From Myxococcus hansupus (GTDB taxonomy: Bacteria; Myxococcota; Myxococcia; Myxococcales; Myxococcaceae): a DNA stretch of 64,000 nucleotides. The notes beneath the pieces were generated by a model, which was not told the DNA's origin, did no database searches, and saw nothing but the letters and a program-made list of their open reading frames with translations. Each line of letters begins with the position of its first letter. The stretch's first letter is position 1. The DNA lies in assembly GCF_000280925.3 (NCBI RefSeq), contig NZ_CP012109.1:8762501-8826500 (forward strand), written 5' to 3'. A program made the translations under genes and the position numbers. Positions 42,943-51,625 of the stretch are shown here, in pieces.

Positions 42943-44589
42943 ATGTCTCGCAAGCCTTTGCTCGCCCTGCTGCTCGGTGCGTCTGTCCTTTCCGCCGCGT
43001 GCTCCGACGACCCGAAGCCGGACCCGGCCGTGCTCATCATCGACCGGGATGCGGTCGACTTCGGTGAGCTGGAGCTGGGCCAGTCCTCCCCCGAGGTCCT
43101 CTTCACGGTGCGCAATGCGTCTCCGTGGGCGGTGGAGTCCGTCTCCGTCAAGGTGGAGGGCAGCGGGTTCACCATCGCCGCCAGCACCTGCGAGCGCTTC
43201 CTCGACGCGGGCCGGGAGTGCGAGGTGCGGGTGCGGTTCTCGCCCCTGCTGGCGGGACCGAGCGAGGCCCACCTCCGGGTGGAGGGCGCTCCCGAGGTGG
43301 ACAGCGCGGTCCTCAAGGGCATGGCCGTTGGTCACGTGGAGGTGCGGAGCCTGCCCGGTGGAGGCGTGCGCGTGGTGGCCGAGGGTGAGGATTGGTCCTG
43401 CGACGGGCCGTGCCGGGTGCCGGTCCGCAAGCCGCGGTTGACGCTCCGGACCGAGCCCGCGGGGTTTCCGGAGTGGGGCGGGGACTGCACCGTGGTGGCG
43501 GGTGGCGGCTGTTCGCTCGTCATGGACGGGACGAAGGTCGTCTCCCTGAGGGAGCTCGCGCCGTTCGTGTTGTGGGAGGTGCGGCGGGACGCACATCCTC
43601 GGAGCATGGCGGTGACGCCCGGCGGCGACATCGTCGTCCTGGAGTACGGGCATTTGCTGCGGTTCAGCGGCACCGGGGCGCTGCGCTGGTCGGTCTCCCT
43701 GAGCGGCGGCGTGAAGATGGCCATGGACGGCGAGGGCAATGCCTACGTGGTGGACGCCTCCGGGTGGGTGACCCGGTACGACGTGAACGGGCAGGTGGCG
43801 TGGACCTTTTCCCCGCAGACCGTCGGACATTTCCGCGAGCACTTGCTCGCGGTGAACGCCAGCGGGCACGTCTACGTGCTGTTGAACCAGACCCTCGGTG
43901 AGTCCAGGCATCAGCTCCTGCTCATCGCCATCTCGCCACAGGGGGCCGAGCGCTGGAGTCAGCGCATCGACGAAGGGGATAGCAACCTCGCAGCGGGACT
44001 GGCGGTGGATGCCCAGGGAGAGGTCTATCTCTCCTTCCAGGTGTTCCGCCAGGGAGAGACGCCTCAAACGATGGTGTTCATGAAGGACGTCTTCCGGAAG
44101 TACAGCGCCGAGGGTTCCCTCGGGTGGGAGACGCAGGAGGGCTGGAACCTCTTCGCCGTCAACGCCGAGGGCGCGACGAGCACCTTCAGGCCCGAGTTCC
44201 AGGGCACCACCGTGGGTTACTCCCACCGGTGGATTGGCGCGAACGGGGCGACGCAGTGGACCGAGACGCGCCCCAGCGGGCCGGGCGTGCTCACCCTGCA
44301 GACCTTCGCGCCCACGGGGACGTTGCTCGTCGGCGGACACGAGTTCTTCGCGGGCGAAGCGGCGGCTGGCCGAGGCTTGTTCTTCGCGATGAACCTCGCG
44401 ACCCGCGCTGCGGGCCCGGTGACCTACGTCGAGGGTGACCTGGGGATGGGAAGCATGTCTCGTATCAATGGGCTCGCGCTCACCCCGGCGGGCCATGTCG
44501 TGGTGGTTGGCGGCCTCAGCGCCATCTGGGGCCAGGGTGAAGGCTACATCCGCTTGTACGACAGGCGTGTCCTCACGGGCGTGCCGTAG
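42943..44589 (+). CDS. lipoprotein with N-terminal Ig-like domain and beta-propeller-like repeats
   Basis: The 548-residue exported protein has a signal peptide with lipobox LSAAC (Cys20). Residues 30-135 resemble an immunoglobulin-like domain of the type found in bacterial ASPM/SPD-2/Hydin or choice-of-anchor proteins (DFGELELGQSSPEVLFTVRN). Residues 140-190 hold Cys pairs (CDGPCRVPV; CTVVAGGGCSL). The rest is a series of WD/PQQ-like strands (GDIVVLEYGHLLRFSGTGAL; GNAYVVDASGWVTRYDVNGQ), probably a beta-propeller. Function is unknown. ATG 42943 gives the best signal peptide; ATG 42919 is an alternative. Confidence 0.88.
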   Translation: MSRKPLLALLLGASVLSAACSDDPKPDPAVLIIDRDAVDFGELELGQSSPEVLFTVRNASPWAVESVSVKVEGSGFTIAASTCERFLDAGRECEVRVRFSPLLAGPSEAHLRVEGAPEVDSAVLKGMAVGHVEVRSLPGGGVRVVAEGEDWSCDGPCRVPVRKPRLTLRTEPAGFPEWGGDCTVVAGGGCSLVMDGTKVVSLRELAPFVLWEVRRDAHPRSMAVTPGGDIVVLEYGHLLRFSGTGALRWSVSLSGGVKMAMDGEGNAYVVDASGWVTRYDVNGQVAWTFSPQTVGHFREHLLAVNASGHVYVLLNQTLGESRHQLLLIAISPQGAERWSQRIDEGDSNLAAGLAVDAQGEVYLSFQVFRQGETPQTMVFMKDVFRKYSAEGSLGWETQEGWNLFAVNAEGATSTFRPEFQGTTVGYSHRWIGANGATQWTETRPSGPGVLTLQTFAPTGTLLVGGHEFFAGEAAAGRGLFFAMNLATRAAGPVTYVEGDLGMGSMSRINGLALTPAGHVVVVGGLSAIWGQGEGYIRLYDRRVLTGVP

Positions 44590-44855
44590 CGTCCTCGCGG
44601 CGCGGGACCCGGCCTCCGCCTGCCGCTCCGCGCCCCGTCTTCACTTCGCGCCACATGGCTCGGGCAAGCCCCCCGGACCATGCGGGCTGGGGTGTCAATT
44701 TCCGTTCGGACTCCACTTGACCACGGCGTGAGCACCCAGCCCCTTGGCCTGTCGTCCGCTCGGCCGGCGCACTGTTCTGCAATCGCACCCGGCCCGCGCC
44801 TGACGCCGTTGTGCCTGCTGCCGGGCACGGTCGCCCTGGTAGAGTCCCGCCAGCC

Positions 44856-45233
44856 ATGACGACCCTTCGCAAGGTGATGCTCGTCGACGACGAAGAGGAC
44901 ATCCGCACCATCGGCAACCTCAGCCTCGGCCGAGTCGGCGGATGGCAGACGGTGCTGGCCGCCTCGGGCGCGGAGGCGCTGGAGAAGGCCCAGGTGGAGA
45001 AGCCGGACCTCATCCTGTTGGACGTGATGATGCCCGGCATGGATGGGCCCACCACCTTCGGCAAGCTGCGCGCGCAGGAGGCCACGGCGCACACGCCCAT
45101 CATCTTCATGACGGCGAAAATCCAGAAGCAGGAGGTGGCGCGCTACCTGGAGCTGGGCGCGCTGGGCGTCATCGGAAAGCCCTTTGACCCGATGACGTTG
45201 CCCCAGGAGATTCGCAAGCTGGTGCCAGGATGA
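44856..45233 (+). CDS. single-domain response regulator
   Basis: The 125-residue protein is a stand-alone receiver: acidic pair DDEED near the start, phospho-acceptor Asp56 in LILLDVMMPGMDG, Thr in IIFMTAKI and Lys in VIGKPFDP. It has no output domain, so it acts by protein contact or as a phosphate shuttle. Its stop overlaps the start of the following histidine kinase (ATGA), and that kinase overlaps a REC-Hpt-GGDEF protein, so all three form one coupled phosphorelay operon. Confidence 0.93.
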   Translation: MTTLRKVMLVDDEEDIRTIGNLSLGRVGGWQTVLAASGAEALEKAQVEKPDLILLDVMMPGMDGPTTFGKLRAQEATAHTPIIFMTAKIQKQEVARYLELGALGVIGKPFDPMTLPQEIRKLVPG

Positions 45234-47758
45234 GCCAGGGGCTTCGCCTCTCCCGACGCTCGGGGGTGGTGGCGGCGGGCGCGCTGCTCTTGCTGTGCGG
45301 CCTGTTCGCCATGGGCCGCCCCTGGGCCACCTCCGACAATGACCGTTACCGCAGCGCGCTGCGGCACTTGCGCGTGGCCAGCGGCGACCTGGAGATGGAC
45401 GTGCTGCGCGAGCGCATGGGCCTGCGCACGCTCCACGGCACGGACGCGGAGGACTTCGCCGCGCTCAGGGCCCGCGCGGACGCGCTGCGCGTGTTCCCTT
45501 CCTTCCTGTCCGACATGGACCGCCGCACGATGAACGCGGCGTTGGACATCTTCGTGGGCGCGCTGGATGAGAGCGCCGCGCTGTTGGCGCGCGCTCGCGC
45601 CGCGGATGCGAAGGGCGCCAAGGAGGAGGCGGACGCGGCCGTCCAGGCCCTGCTGGAAAACACCGCCAGCTCGCGGGCCGACCGCGTCATCAACACCTAC
45701 CTGGCGCTGTTCGAGCGCACGCAAGCCAGCAACGAACGCTCCCGCATCGTCTTCTTCGTCGTCTCGCTGTCGCTGGTCGCCTACGTGCTGGTGGTGATGG
45801 TGCGCCTGTCGAGCGCCACCTCCGACCTGGCCTCGCTCAACTCGGACCTGGAGCGGCGGGTGGACGAGCGCACCCGCGCCCTGTCCGCGGCCAACGGCGA
45901 GCTGCGCGCCAACGAGGCGCGCAAGGCGGCCATCCTGGAGGCCTCCCCGGACGGCATCCTCCTCCTGGACGAGGGCGGAGGTCTGCTGGAGCTGAACCCC
46001 GCGGCGCAGCGCACCTTCCAACTGCAGGCCACGGACGTGGTGGGGCGCAACTTCCTGGCGCTGGCGCTGCCCGCGTCGTTGCCGGAGGGCGCCCGCAAGC
46101 GGGTGCTCTCCGCCGCCCGGGACACCGCCCCGGGACACGCCACCCGGCTGGAGTCGCCGTGCCTGCGCACGGACGGAAGCACCTTCCCCGCGGAGCTCAC
46201 CATCGCTCGCGTGCCCGGAGAGGGCCCGCCGCGCTTCACCGCCTTCGTGCGCGACATCACCGAGCGCAAGGCCGTGGAGCGGATGAAGAACGAGTTCATC
46301 TCCACCGTCAGCCACGAGCTGCGCACGCCGCTCACCTCCATCCGCGGCTCGTTGGGCCTGCTGGAGGGCGGCATCATGGGCGACCTGCCCCCGCAGGCGC
46401 TGGACATGGTGCGCATCGCCCGCACCAACACCGAGCGCCTCATCCGCCTCATCAACGACATCCTCGACCTGGAGAAGATGGAGGCGGGGAAGCTGGAGCT
46501 GAAGGTCGTCACCCTGGAGTGCTCGGAGCTGGTGGACGCCACCTTCGCGGGCGTGCGGGGCATGGCGGATTCGGCGGGCGTGTCGCTCCACGGGGAGGTG
46601 ACGGACTCGCCGCAGGTGAAGGGCGACCGGGATCGGCTCATCCAGGTGCTCACCAACCTGGTGTCCAACGCGGTGAAGTTCTCGCCGCAGGGTGCCTCGG
46701 TGACGGTGCGCGTGGAGGTGGAGGCCGGCAGCCAGGTGCGCTTCAGCGTGGTGGACCAGGGGCCCGGCATCTCCGCGGAGCAGCGCGCGCGCCTCTTCGG
46801 CCGCTTCCAGCAACTGGACAGCTCGGACACCCGCTCCAAGGGGGGCACGGGCCTGGGCCTGGCCATCTCGCAGGCCATCGTGGAGCAGCACGGCAGCCGC
46901 ATTGGCGTGGAGAGCGAGGAGGGCCATGGCTCCACCTTCACCTTCACGTTGGAGGCGGTGAAGCCGGCGCCCGTCGCGGTGTCGCCCTTCGTGCCCGAGG
47001 ACCCCTCCCGGTACGACGTGCTGGTGACCACCGCGGACGCGGAGCTGGCCACGCGCATGCGGGGCCTCCTGGCCGACGAGGGCTACCGCGTGTTGAGCGC
47101 GACGAGCCTCATCGAGGCCGCGAAGCACCTGGACGAGGCCCTGCCGGACGCGCTGGTGGTGGACATGCAGCTCCCGGATGGCCAGGCCCTGGACTGGGTG
47201 CGCCGCCTGCGGGAGCAGCCGCGCACGCACGAGCTGCCCGTGCTGGCGGTGTCGGGGCGCTCGGACAATGGCGAGGGCGTTCCCTACTGGGTGGACTGGA
47301 TGCCTCGGCCCCTGGAGGAGTCGCGGCTGCTCAAGTCCCTGCGCTATGCCACCCGGCAGCCGGGACAGGCGCGGGTGCTGGTGGTGGATGACGACGCCAG
47401 CACGCGGCGCACGCTCTGCGCGCAGATGGAGCGGCTGGGCGTGCAGGTGTTCGAGGCGGCGGACGGCGAGAGCGCGGTGGAGCTCGCGCGCGAGACGACG
47501 CCGGACCTCATCGTCCTGGACGTGGGGCTGCCCCGGCTGGACGGCTTCGAGGTCGTGGACATCCTGCGGCAGGGCAAGGGCCGCGCCACGCCCCTCATCG
47601 TCTTCACGGGCCGGGATTTGACGCGCATGGATGAGCGGCAGCTCACCTTGGGCATCACCCGGCACTTCACCAAGTCGCGCGCCTCGGAAGAGGAGCTGGT
47701 CTCCTCGGTGCGTGACCTCCTCAACGGCCTGCTGGCGAGAAAGGCACATCCCTCATGA
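45230..47758 (+). CDS. membrane hybrid histidine kinase with two receivers
   Basis: The 842-residue protein has two membrane helices (about 12-30 and 173-193) flanking a periplasmic helical sensor. A PAS domain (about 225-345), a HisKA with His362 (STVSHELRTPL) and a HATPase (GTGLGLAISQAIVEQHGSRI) follow. Two receivers end the protein: the first (about 585-700) keeps the Asp (ALVVDMQLPDGQ) but lacks the usual acidic pair; the second has DDDAS and Asp764 (LIVLDVGLPRLDG). It is translationally coupled to the genes on both sides (ATGA overlaps). It probably phosphorylates the 44856 receiver and/or the REC-Hpt-GGDEF protein. Confidence 0.93.
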   Translation: MSQGLRLSRRSGVVAAGALLLLCGLFAMGRPWATSDNDRYRSALRHLRVASGDLEMDVLRERMGLRTLHGTDAEDFAALRARADALRVFPSFLSDMDRRTMNAALDIFVGALDESAALLARARAADAKGAKEEADAAVQALLENTASSRADRVINTYLALFERTQASNERSRIVFFVVSLSLVAYVLVVMVRLSSATSDLASLNSDLERRVDERTRALSAANGELRANEARKAAILEASPDGILLLDEGGGLLELNPAAQRTFQLQATDVVGRNFLALALPASLPEGARKRVLSAARDTAPGHATRLESPCLRTDGSTFPAELTIARVPGEGPPRFTAFVRDITERKAVERMKNEFISTVSHELRTPLTSIRGSLGLLEGGIMGDLPPQALDMVRIARTNTERLIRLINDILDLEKMEAGKLELKVVTLECSELVDATFAGVRGMADSAGVSLHGEVTDSPQVKGDRDRLIQVLTNLVSNAVKFSPQGASVTVRVEVEAGSQVRFSVVDQGPGISAEQRARLFGRFQQLDSSDTRSKGGTGLGLAISQAIVEQHGSRIGVESEEGHGSTFTFTLEAVKPAPVAVSPFVPEDPSRYDVLVTTADAELATRMRGLLADEGYRVLSATSLIEAAKHLDEALPDALVVDMQLPDGQALDWVRRLREQPRTHELPVLAVSGRSDNGEGVPYWVDWMPRPLEESRLLKSLRYATRQPGQARVLVVDDDASTRRTLCAQMERLGVQVFEAADGESAVELARETTPDLIVLDVGLPRLDGFEVVDILRQGKGRATPLIVFTGRDLTRMDERQLTLGITRHFTKSRASEEELVSSVRDLLNGLLARKAHPS

Positions 47759-49779
47759 GCAGCAGCAGGACGCTCCTGTTCCTCGAAGACGACCGCGACC
47801 TCCAGACGCTGGTGGGCACCTTCCTGCGGGAGAAGGGCTACCGCGTGGAGCCCGCGCGCAGCGCCGCCGAGGCGCAGTCGGTGTTGTCGCGCATGCCGGT
47901 GGACGCGGCCATCGTGGACGGACTCTTGCCGGGCATGACGGGGGCGGACTTCATCCGCGAGCTGCGCAAGACGCAGCCGAAGCTGCCCATCCTCTTCGCC
48001 TCCGCCTTCTGGAAGGACCTGAAGAGCCACGAGCTGCTCACGCGGCAGCTCGGCGTGGTGCGCATCATCCACAAGCCCTACAAGCCGGAGGAGCTGCTCG
48101 TCTGGGTGAACCAGCTCTTCCCCGCCACCGTCCCGCCGCCGCCACCGCCTGAAGCCTTGGAGGAGGCCGAGGAAGTGGAGCTGGAGGTGGACGACCTGGC
48201 CGCCAGCCTCGCGGCGCTCAACGCGGAGTACGGCGCCCGGCTGAAGGAGAAGGTGGCGGAGCTGGAGGCGCTGCTCGTCCGGGGACGCGGCGGCGACGCC
48301 GAGGCGCTGGAGGCGGCGTACACGGTTGTCCACAAGTTGCACGGCACCGCGGGCAGCTACGGCTTCGCGGAGGTGAGCATCCGCGCGGGGCGGCTGGAGG
48401 CGGTGCTGCTGCCGGCGCGGGCCGGGGCGCCCCTGGACGTGGCGGCGCTGGACGCGGCCTTCCGCGAGCTGGCCACCGCGGCCGCCGTGCCGGTGAAGCC
48501 CGTCTCCGCGCCGCCGCAGCGGCCGTCCGAGGGCGTGCTGCTGGTGGTGGACGAGGACGCGAAGTTGCTGGCGGACGTGGAGCGCCTGGGGCGTCAGTTG
48601 GGCGTGGGCGTGGTGACGGCGCGCACGTCGGACGCGGCGCGCGAGGTGGTGCGCCAGCGGTGGGTGGACGGGGTGTTGATTCACGTGGACCTGGGCGGTC
48701 CGCTGGGCGGCCTGACGGCGGCCCATGCCCTGCGCGCCGAGGAGGGCCTGCCCGTGTTGCCGCTGGCCGTCACGGGCGCGCGGGACGTGCTGGAGGAGCG
48801 GGTGGCGGCGGCGCACGCGGGTGCGTCCCTCTTCCTGCCTCGGCCCTTCACCGCGCAGGACTTCTCCGCCGCGGCCGAGCGCATGGTGGCGGCGCGGCGC
48901 CCGGAGCGCGCGCGGGTGATGGTGGTGGACGACGACCCGGACGCCATCACCGCGCTGTCGCAGGCGCTGGCCAGCGACCAGGTGGAGGTGGTGGGGCTGA
49001 ACGACGCGCACGGGCTGATGGAGGCGCTGGCGCAGCACCGGCCGGACCTGCTGCTGCTCGACGTGCAGATGCCGGGCCCCAGCGGCTTCGACTTGTGCCG
49101 GATTCTGCGCTCCACGCCGGAGTGGCAGGAGCTGCCGGTGCTGCTGATTACGGCGCACCTGGGCCTGGAGTTCCGGCTGGCGGCCTTCCAGGCGGGGGCG
49201 GATGACTACCTCTCCAAGCCGGTGCTGCGCGAGGAGCTGCGGGCGCGCGTGCAGGCGCGGCTGGACCGCACGCGGCTGTCGCGGGAGCGGGCGGAGCGTG
49301 ACGCGCTGACGGGGCTGCACTTGCGCCGGCCGTTCCTGGACGGGCTGCGCTCGCGGCTGGCCGAGTCGAAGCGCCAGGGCCGGCCGCTGGCGCTGTGCTT
49401 CATGGACGTGGACCACTTCAAGAAGGTGAATGACCGCTATGGCCACCTGGCGGGAGACCGCGTGCTGATGTGGATGGGCCGGCTGCTGGGCGCGCGCTTC
49501 CGCCGTGAGGACGTGCGAGGCCGCTGGGGTGGCGAGGAGTTCGTGGTGGGCCTGCTGGGGGAGGACGCGGGGAGCGCGTCGGAAATCCTCGCGCGCACCG
49601 CGGCGGAGCTGTCGGCCATGACGTTCGAGGGCGACACCGGCGAGCCCTTCCACGTGACGTTCAGCGCGGGCATCGCGGTGTCGACGAAGGACGGCGACAC
49701 CGTGGAGGCCCTGCTGCGCGCCGCGGACGCGCGGCTGTTGCGCGCGAAGGAGAACGGCCGCAACCGCATCGAGGCGTGA
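47755..49779 (+). CDS. REC-Hpt-REC-REC-GGDEF diguanylate cyclase
   Basis: The 674-residue cytoplasmic output protein has a receiver (1-120, Asp55 in AAIVDGLLPGMTG), a Pro/Glu linker, and an Hpt domain with His196 (KLHGTAGSYG). A degenerate receiver (about 258-375, no acidic pair after LLVVDEDA) and a full receiver with Asp436 (LLLLDVQMPGPSG) follow. A GGDEF domain with GGEEF at 592-596 ends the protein. Five residues before it is RRED, matching the RxxD inhibitory site, so product feedback is likely. The active GGEEF predicts cyclic di-GMP synthesis. The mix of Hpt and three receivers lets it take phosphate from the coupled hybrid kinase by more than one route. Confidence 0.93.
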   Translation: MSSSRTLLFLEDDRDLQTLVGTFLREKGYRVEPARSAAEAQSVLSRMPVDAAIVDGLLPGMTGADFIRELRKTQPKLPILFASAFWKDLKSHELLTRQLGVVRIIHKPYKPEELLVWVNQLFPATVPPPPPPEALEEAEEVELEVDDLAASLAALNAEYGARLKEKVAELEALLVRGRGGDAEALEAAYTVVHKLHGTAGSYGFAEVSIRAGRLEAVLLPARAGAPLDVAALDAAFRELATAAAVPVKPVSAPPQRPSEGVLLVVDEDAKLLADVERLGRQLGVGVVTARTSDAAREVVRQRWVDGVLIHVDLGGPLGGLTAAHALRAEEGLPVLPLAVTGARDVLEERVAAAHAGASLFLPRPFTAQDFSAAAERMVAARRPERARVMVVDDDPDAITALSQALASDQVEVVGLNDAHGLMEALAQHRPDLLLLDVQMPGPSGFDLCRILRSTPEWQELPVLLITAHLGLEFRLAAFQAGADDYLSKPVLREELRARVQARLDRTRLSRERAERDALTGLHLRRPFLDGLRSRLAESKRQGRPLALCFMDVDHFKKVNDRYGHLAGDRVLMWMGRLLGARFRREDVRGRWGGEEFVVGLLGEDAGSASEILARTAAELSAMTFEGDTGEPFHVTFSAGIAVSTKDGDTVEALLRAADARLLRAKENGRNRIEA

Positions 49780-49785
49780 GGTGGG

Positions 49786-51450
49786 CTAGGGCTGCTCGAA
49801 GATGAGCAGCCCCCGGGCGGACTCGGCGACGTAGATGAAGCCGTCGCCGGGGACGCGCACCCCGAAGGCGCCCTGGAAGAGGCCGTCGGTGCGGCCCGGG
49901 TCCGTCTCGCGGTAGGTGTTGAAGTGCGCCACCTCGCGCGGGCGCGTGGGGTTGGACACGTCCAGCACGCGCAGGCCCTCGTGGTACCAGGCGATGTACA
50001 GCCGGTCGCCCTGGAGAATCAGGTTGTGGATGGAGGTGGCGGGCCGCTTCCGGTGCTCGCCAATCTTCACGATGTTCGCCGGGTCGGTGACGTCCAGCAC
50101 GCGCAGGTGCGAGGACTCGAACTCACCGCCCTCGAAGGCAATGGTGCGGCCCGCGAACGTGCCCACCGCGCTGTGGTGCGAGTAGACGTCCGGGTAGCTG
50201 TACTGGCCCAGGTGGCGCACGTCCTCCAAATCAGAGATGTCCATGATGGAGTACCCGCCCTGGGCATTGCTGATGTAGAGGCGGTCCTCGTGGACGAAGA
50301 GGTCATGCGGCCCACCGAAGGAGTATTCCTCCGCCAGGGCGATGCTCGTGAGCTGCACGGGCTCCAGCGGCACGCGCACGTCGAAGACGTCCGTGCGGCC
50401 CTCGTTGTTGGTCGTGTACAGCCGCTCGCCGTGCACCAGCACGGTGTGGACGCCAAAGAGGCCCGAAGGCAGGCTGCGGATGAAGGCGGGCGCGCCGGGC
50501 TCGGTGATGTCGTAGACGATGACGCCCGAGACGCTGCTCGCGATGTACAGCGCGTCGCCTTGTGCCCACACGCCGTTCCAGTACGAATCCCCGGGGATGT
50601 GGATGGACGTCTTGAAGACGGGGTGGGCCGGGTCGCTCACGTCGAAGACGGTGAGCCCTCCGCCGACGCCAAACTGGGAGATGGAGACGACGTAGGCGTG
50701 CGCCTTGGTGACGTAGACGTCCGCGACCATGCCCCCCACGGAGACGGGCGCCTCGGCGCGCAGCGTCAGTCCTCCGGAGGATTCGGATTCACCCTCGGGC
50801 CACGTCATGCGGTGGGCCTCGAAGGTGCCGCTGCGTGAGAACGCGCCCTGGTTGCAGCGCACATAGCAGCCGGTGATGACGCCGGGCTTGGGGGCCTGGC
50901 ATCCCGCCAGGGCCATCGAGGCGCCCAGCGGAGGCGTGGCGCGGCGCATGGCGAGGAAGAACTGGCCGTCCCCGGTCTGCTGCGTGACGAGCGGCTGATT
51001 CGAGAGCGTGCTGGCTTCCCCGTTGTCCCAGAGCCCGAAGCCAATGGAGGCGAGGCTGACCTCGGTGCCGCCGTCGGTGAGTCCGCGCACCTCGCGCGTG
51101 AGGGCCCGGTAGATGCCCACGGAGGGCACCTGCGCGAGCGCGGCCGGGTCGCACGCCGACAGGTCGAAGCCCGAAGGCTCCAGTGTCTCGCACGCCTGTG
51201 CGCCGTTGCCGACGTGCGCGCACGGCGCATAGGGCCCCTCGTCCACCCGGTTTCCGTGCTCCTCCAGCGGAATGGCCGTTCCATCCCAGGGCTCAGTGCC
51301 CGCATCGGCGGTGCCCGAGTCCACGGGAGGGGGTGGCACACCGCCATCGGGCGTGGGGCCTGGGGATTCGGCGCAGCCTGTCAGCACGCAGGCCCACAGG
51401 GTGCAGACCACGTGCAGCGCGCGGAGTGTTGGAGCGGAGGACGGCGGCAA
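49786..51450 (-). CDS. LVIVD-repeat lipoprotein, subtype A (copy 1)
   Basis: The 554-residue exported protein has lipobox VLTGC (Cys26) and a Pro/Asp/Gly linker. A Cys-rich N-terminal domain carries ITGCYVRCNQGAFS. A C-terminal beta-propeller-like array of LVIVD-type repeats (about 250-554) has GGLTVFDVSDPAHPVFKTSI, SGVIVYDITEPGAPAFIRSL, YSIMDISDLEDVRHLGQY and LRVLDVTDPANIVKIGEH. The repeats are surface-exposed interaction scaffolds in the family. The unusual TTG start at 51450 is backed by CGAGG seven bases upstream and gives a normal signal peptide. It is the left end of four tandem paralogues. Confidence 0.9.
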   Translation of the reverse strand: MPPSSAPTLRALHVVCTLWACVLTGCAESPGPTPDGGVPPPPVDSGTADAGTEPWDGTAIPLEEHGNRVDEGPYAPCAHVGNGAQACETLEPSGFDLSACDPAALAQVPSVGIYRALTREVRGLTDGGTEVSLASIGFGLWDNGEASTLSNQPLVTQQTGDGQFFLAMRRATPPLGASMALAGCQAPKPGVITGCYVRCNQGAFSRSGTFEAHRMTWPEGESESSGGLTLRAEAPVSVGGMVADVYVTKAHAYVVSISQFGVGGGLTVFDVSDPAHPVFKTSIHIPGDSYWNGVWAQGDALYIASSVSGVIVYDITEPGAPAFIRSLPSGLFGVHTVLVHGERLYTTNNEGRTDVFDVRVPLEPVQLTSIALAEEYSFGGPHDLFVHEDRLYISNAQGGYSIMDISDLEDVRHLGQYSYPDVYSHHSAVGTFAGRTIAFEGGEFESSHLRVLDVTDPANIVKIGEHRKRPATSIHNLILQGDRLYIAWYHEGLRVLDVSNPTRPREVAHFNTYRETDPGRTDGLFQGAFGVRVPGDGFIYVAESARGLLIFEQP

Positions 51451-51625
51451 GTCGGACCTCGTGGGAAGCGCGCCGGCTGGAAGAGCGCGGCGGCTGTCTT
51501 GCCTACGAGGCGATGCGCGAACCTTGGGCGGGCCTCCGGGAGATACTTGCGCCGTGAAGGAGGACTCGCGTGCCACGGGCACCGGAAGCGCGCGGTGGCG
51601 CCTCCGGGCCTTGGGCTTGCAATGA

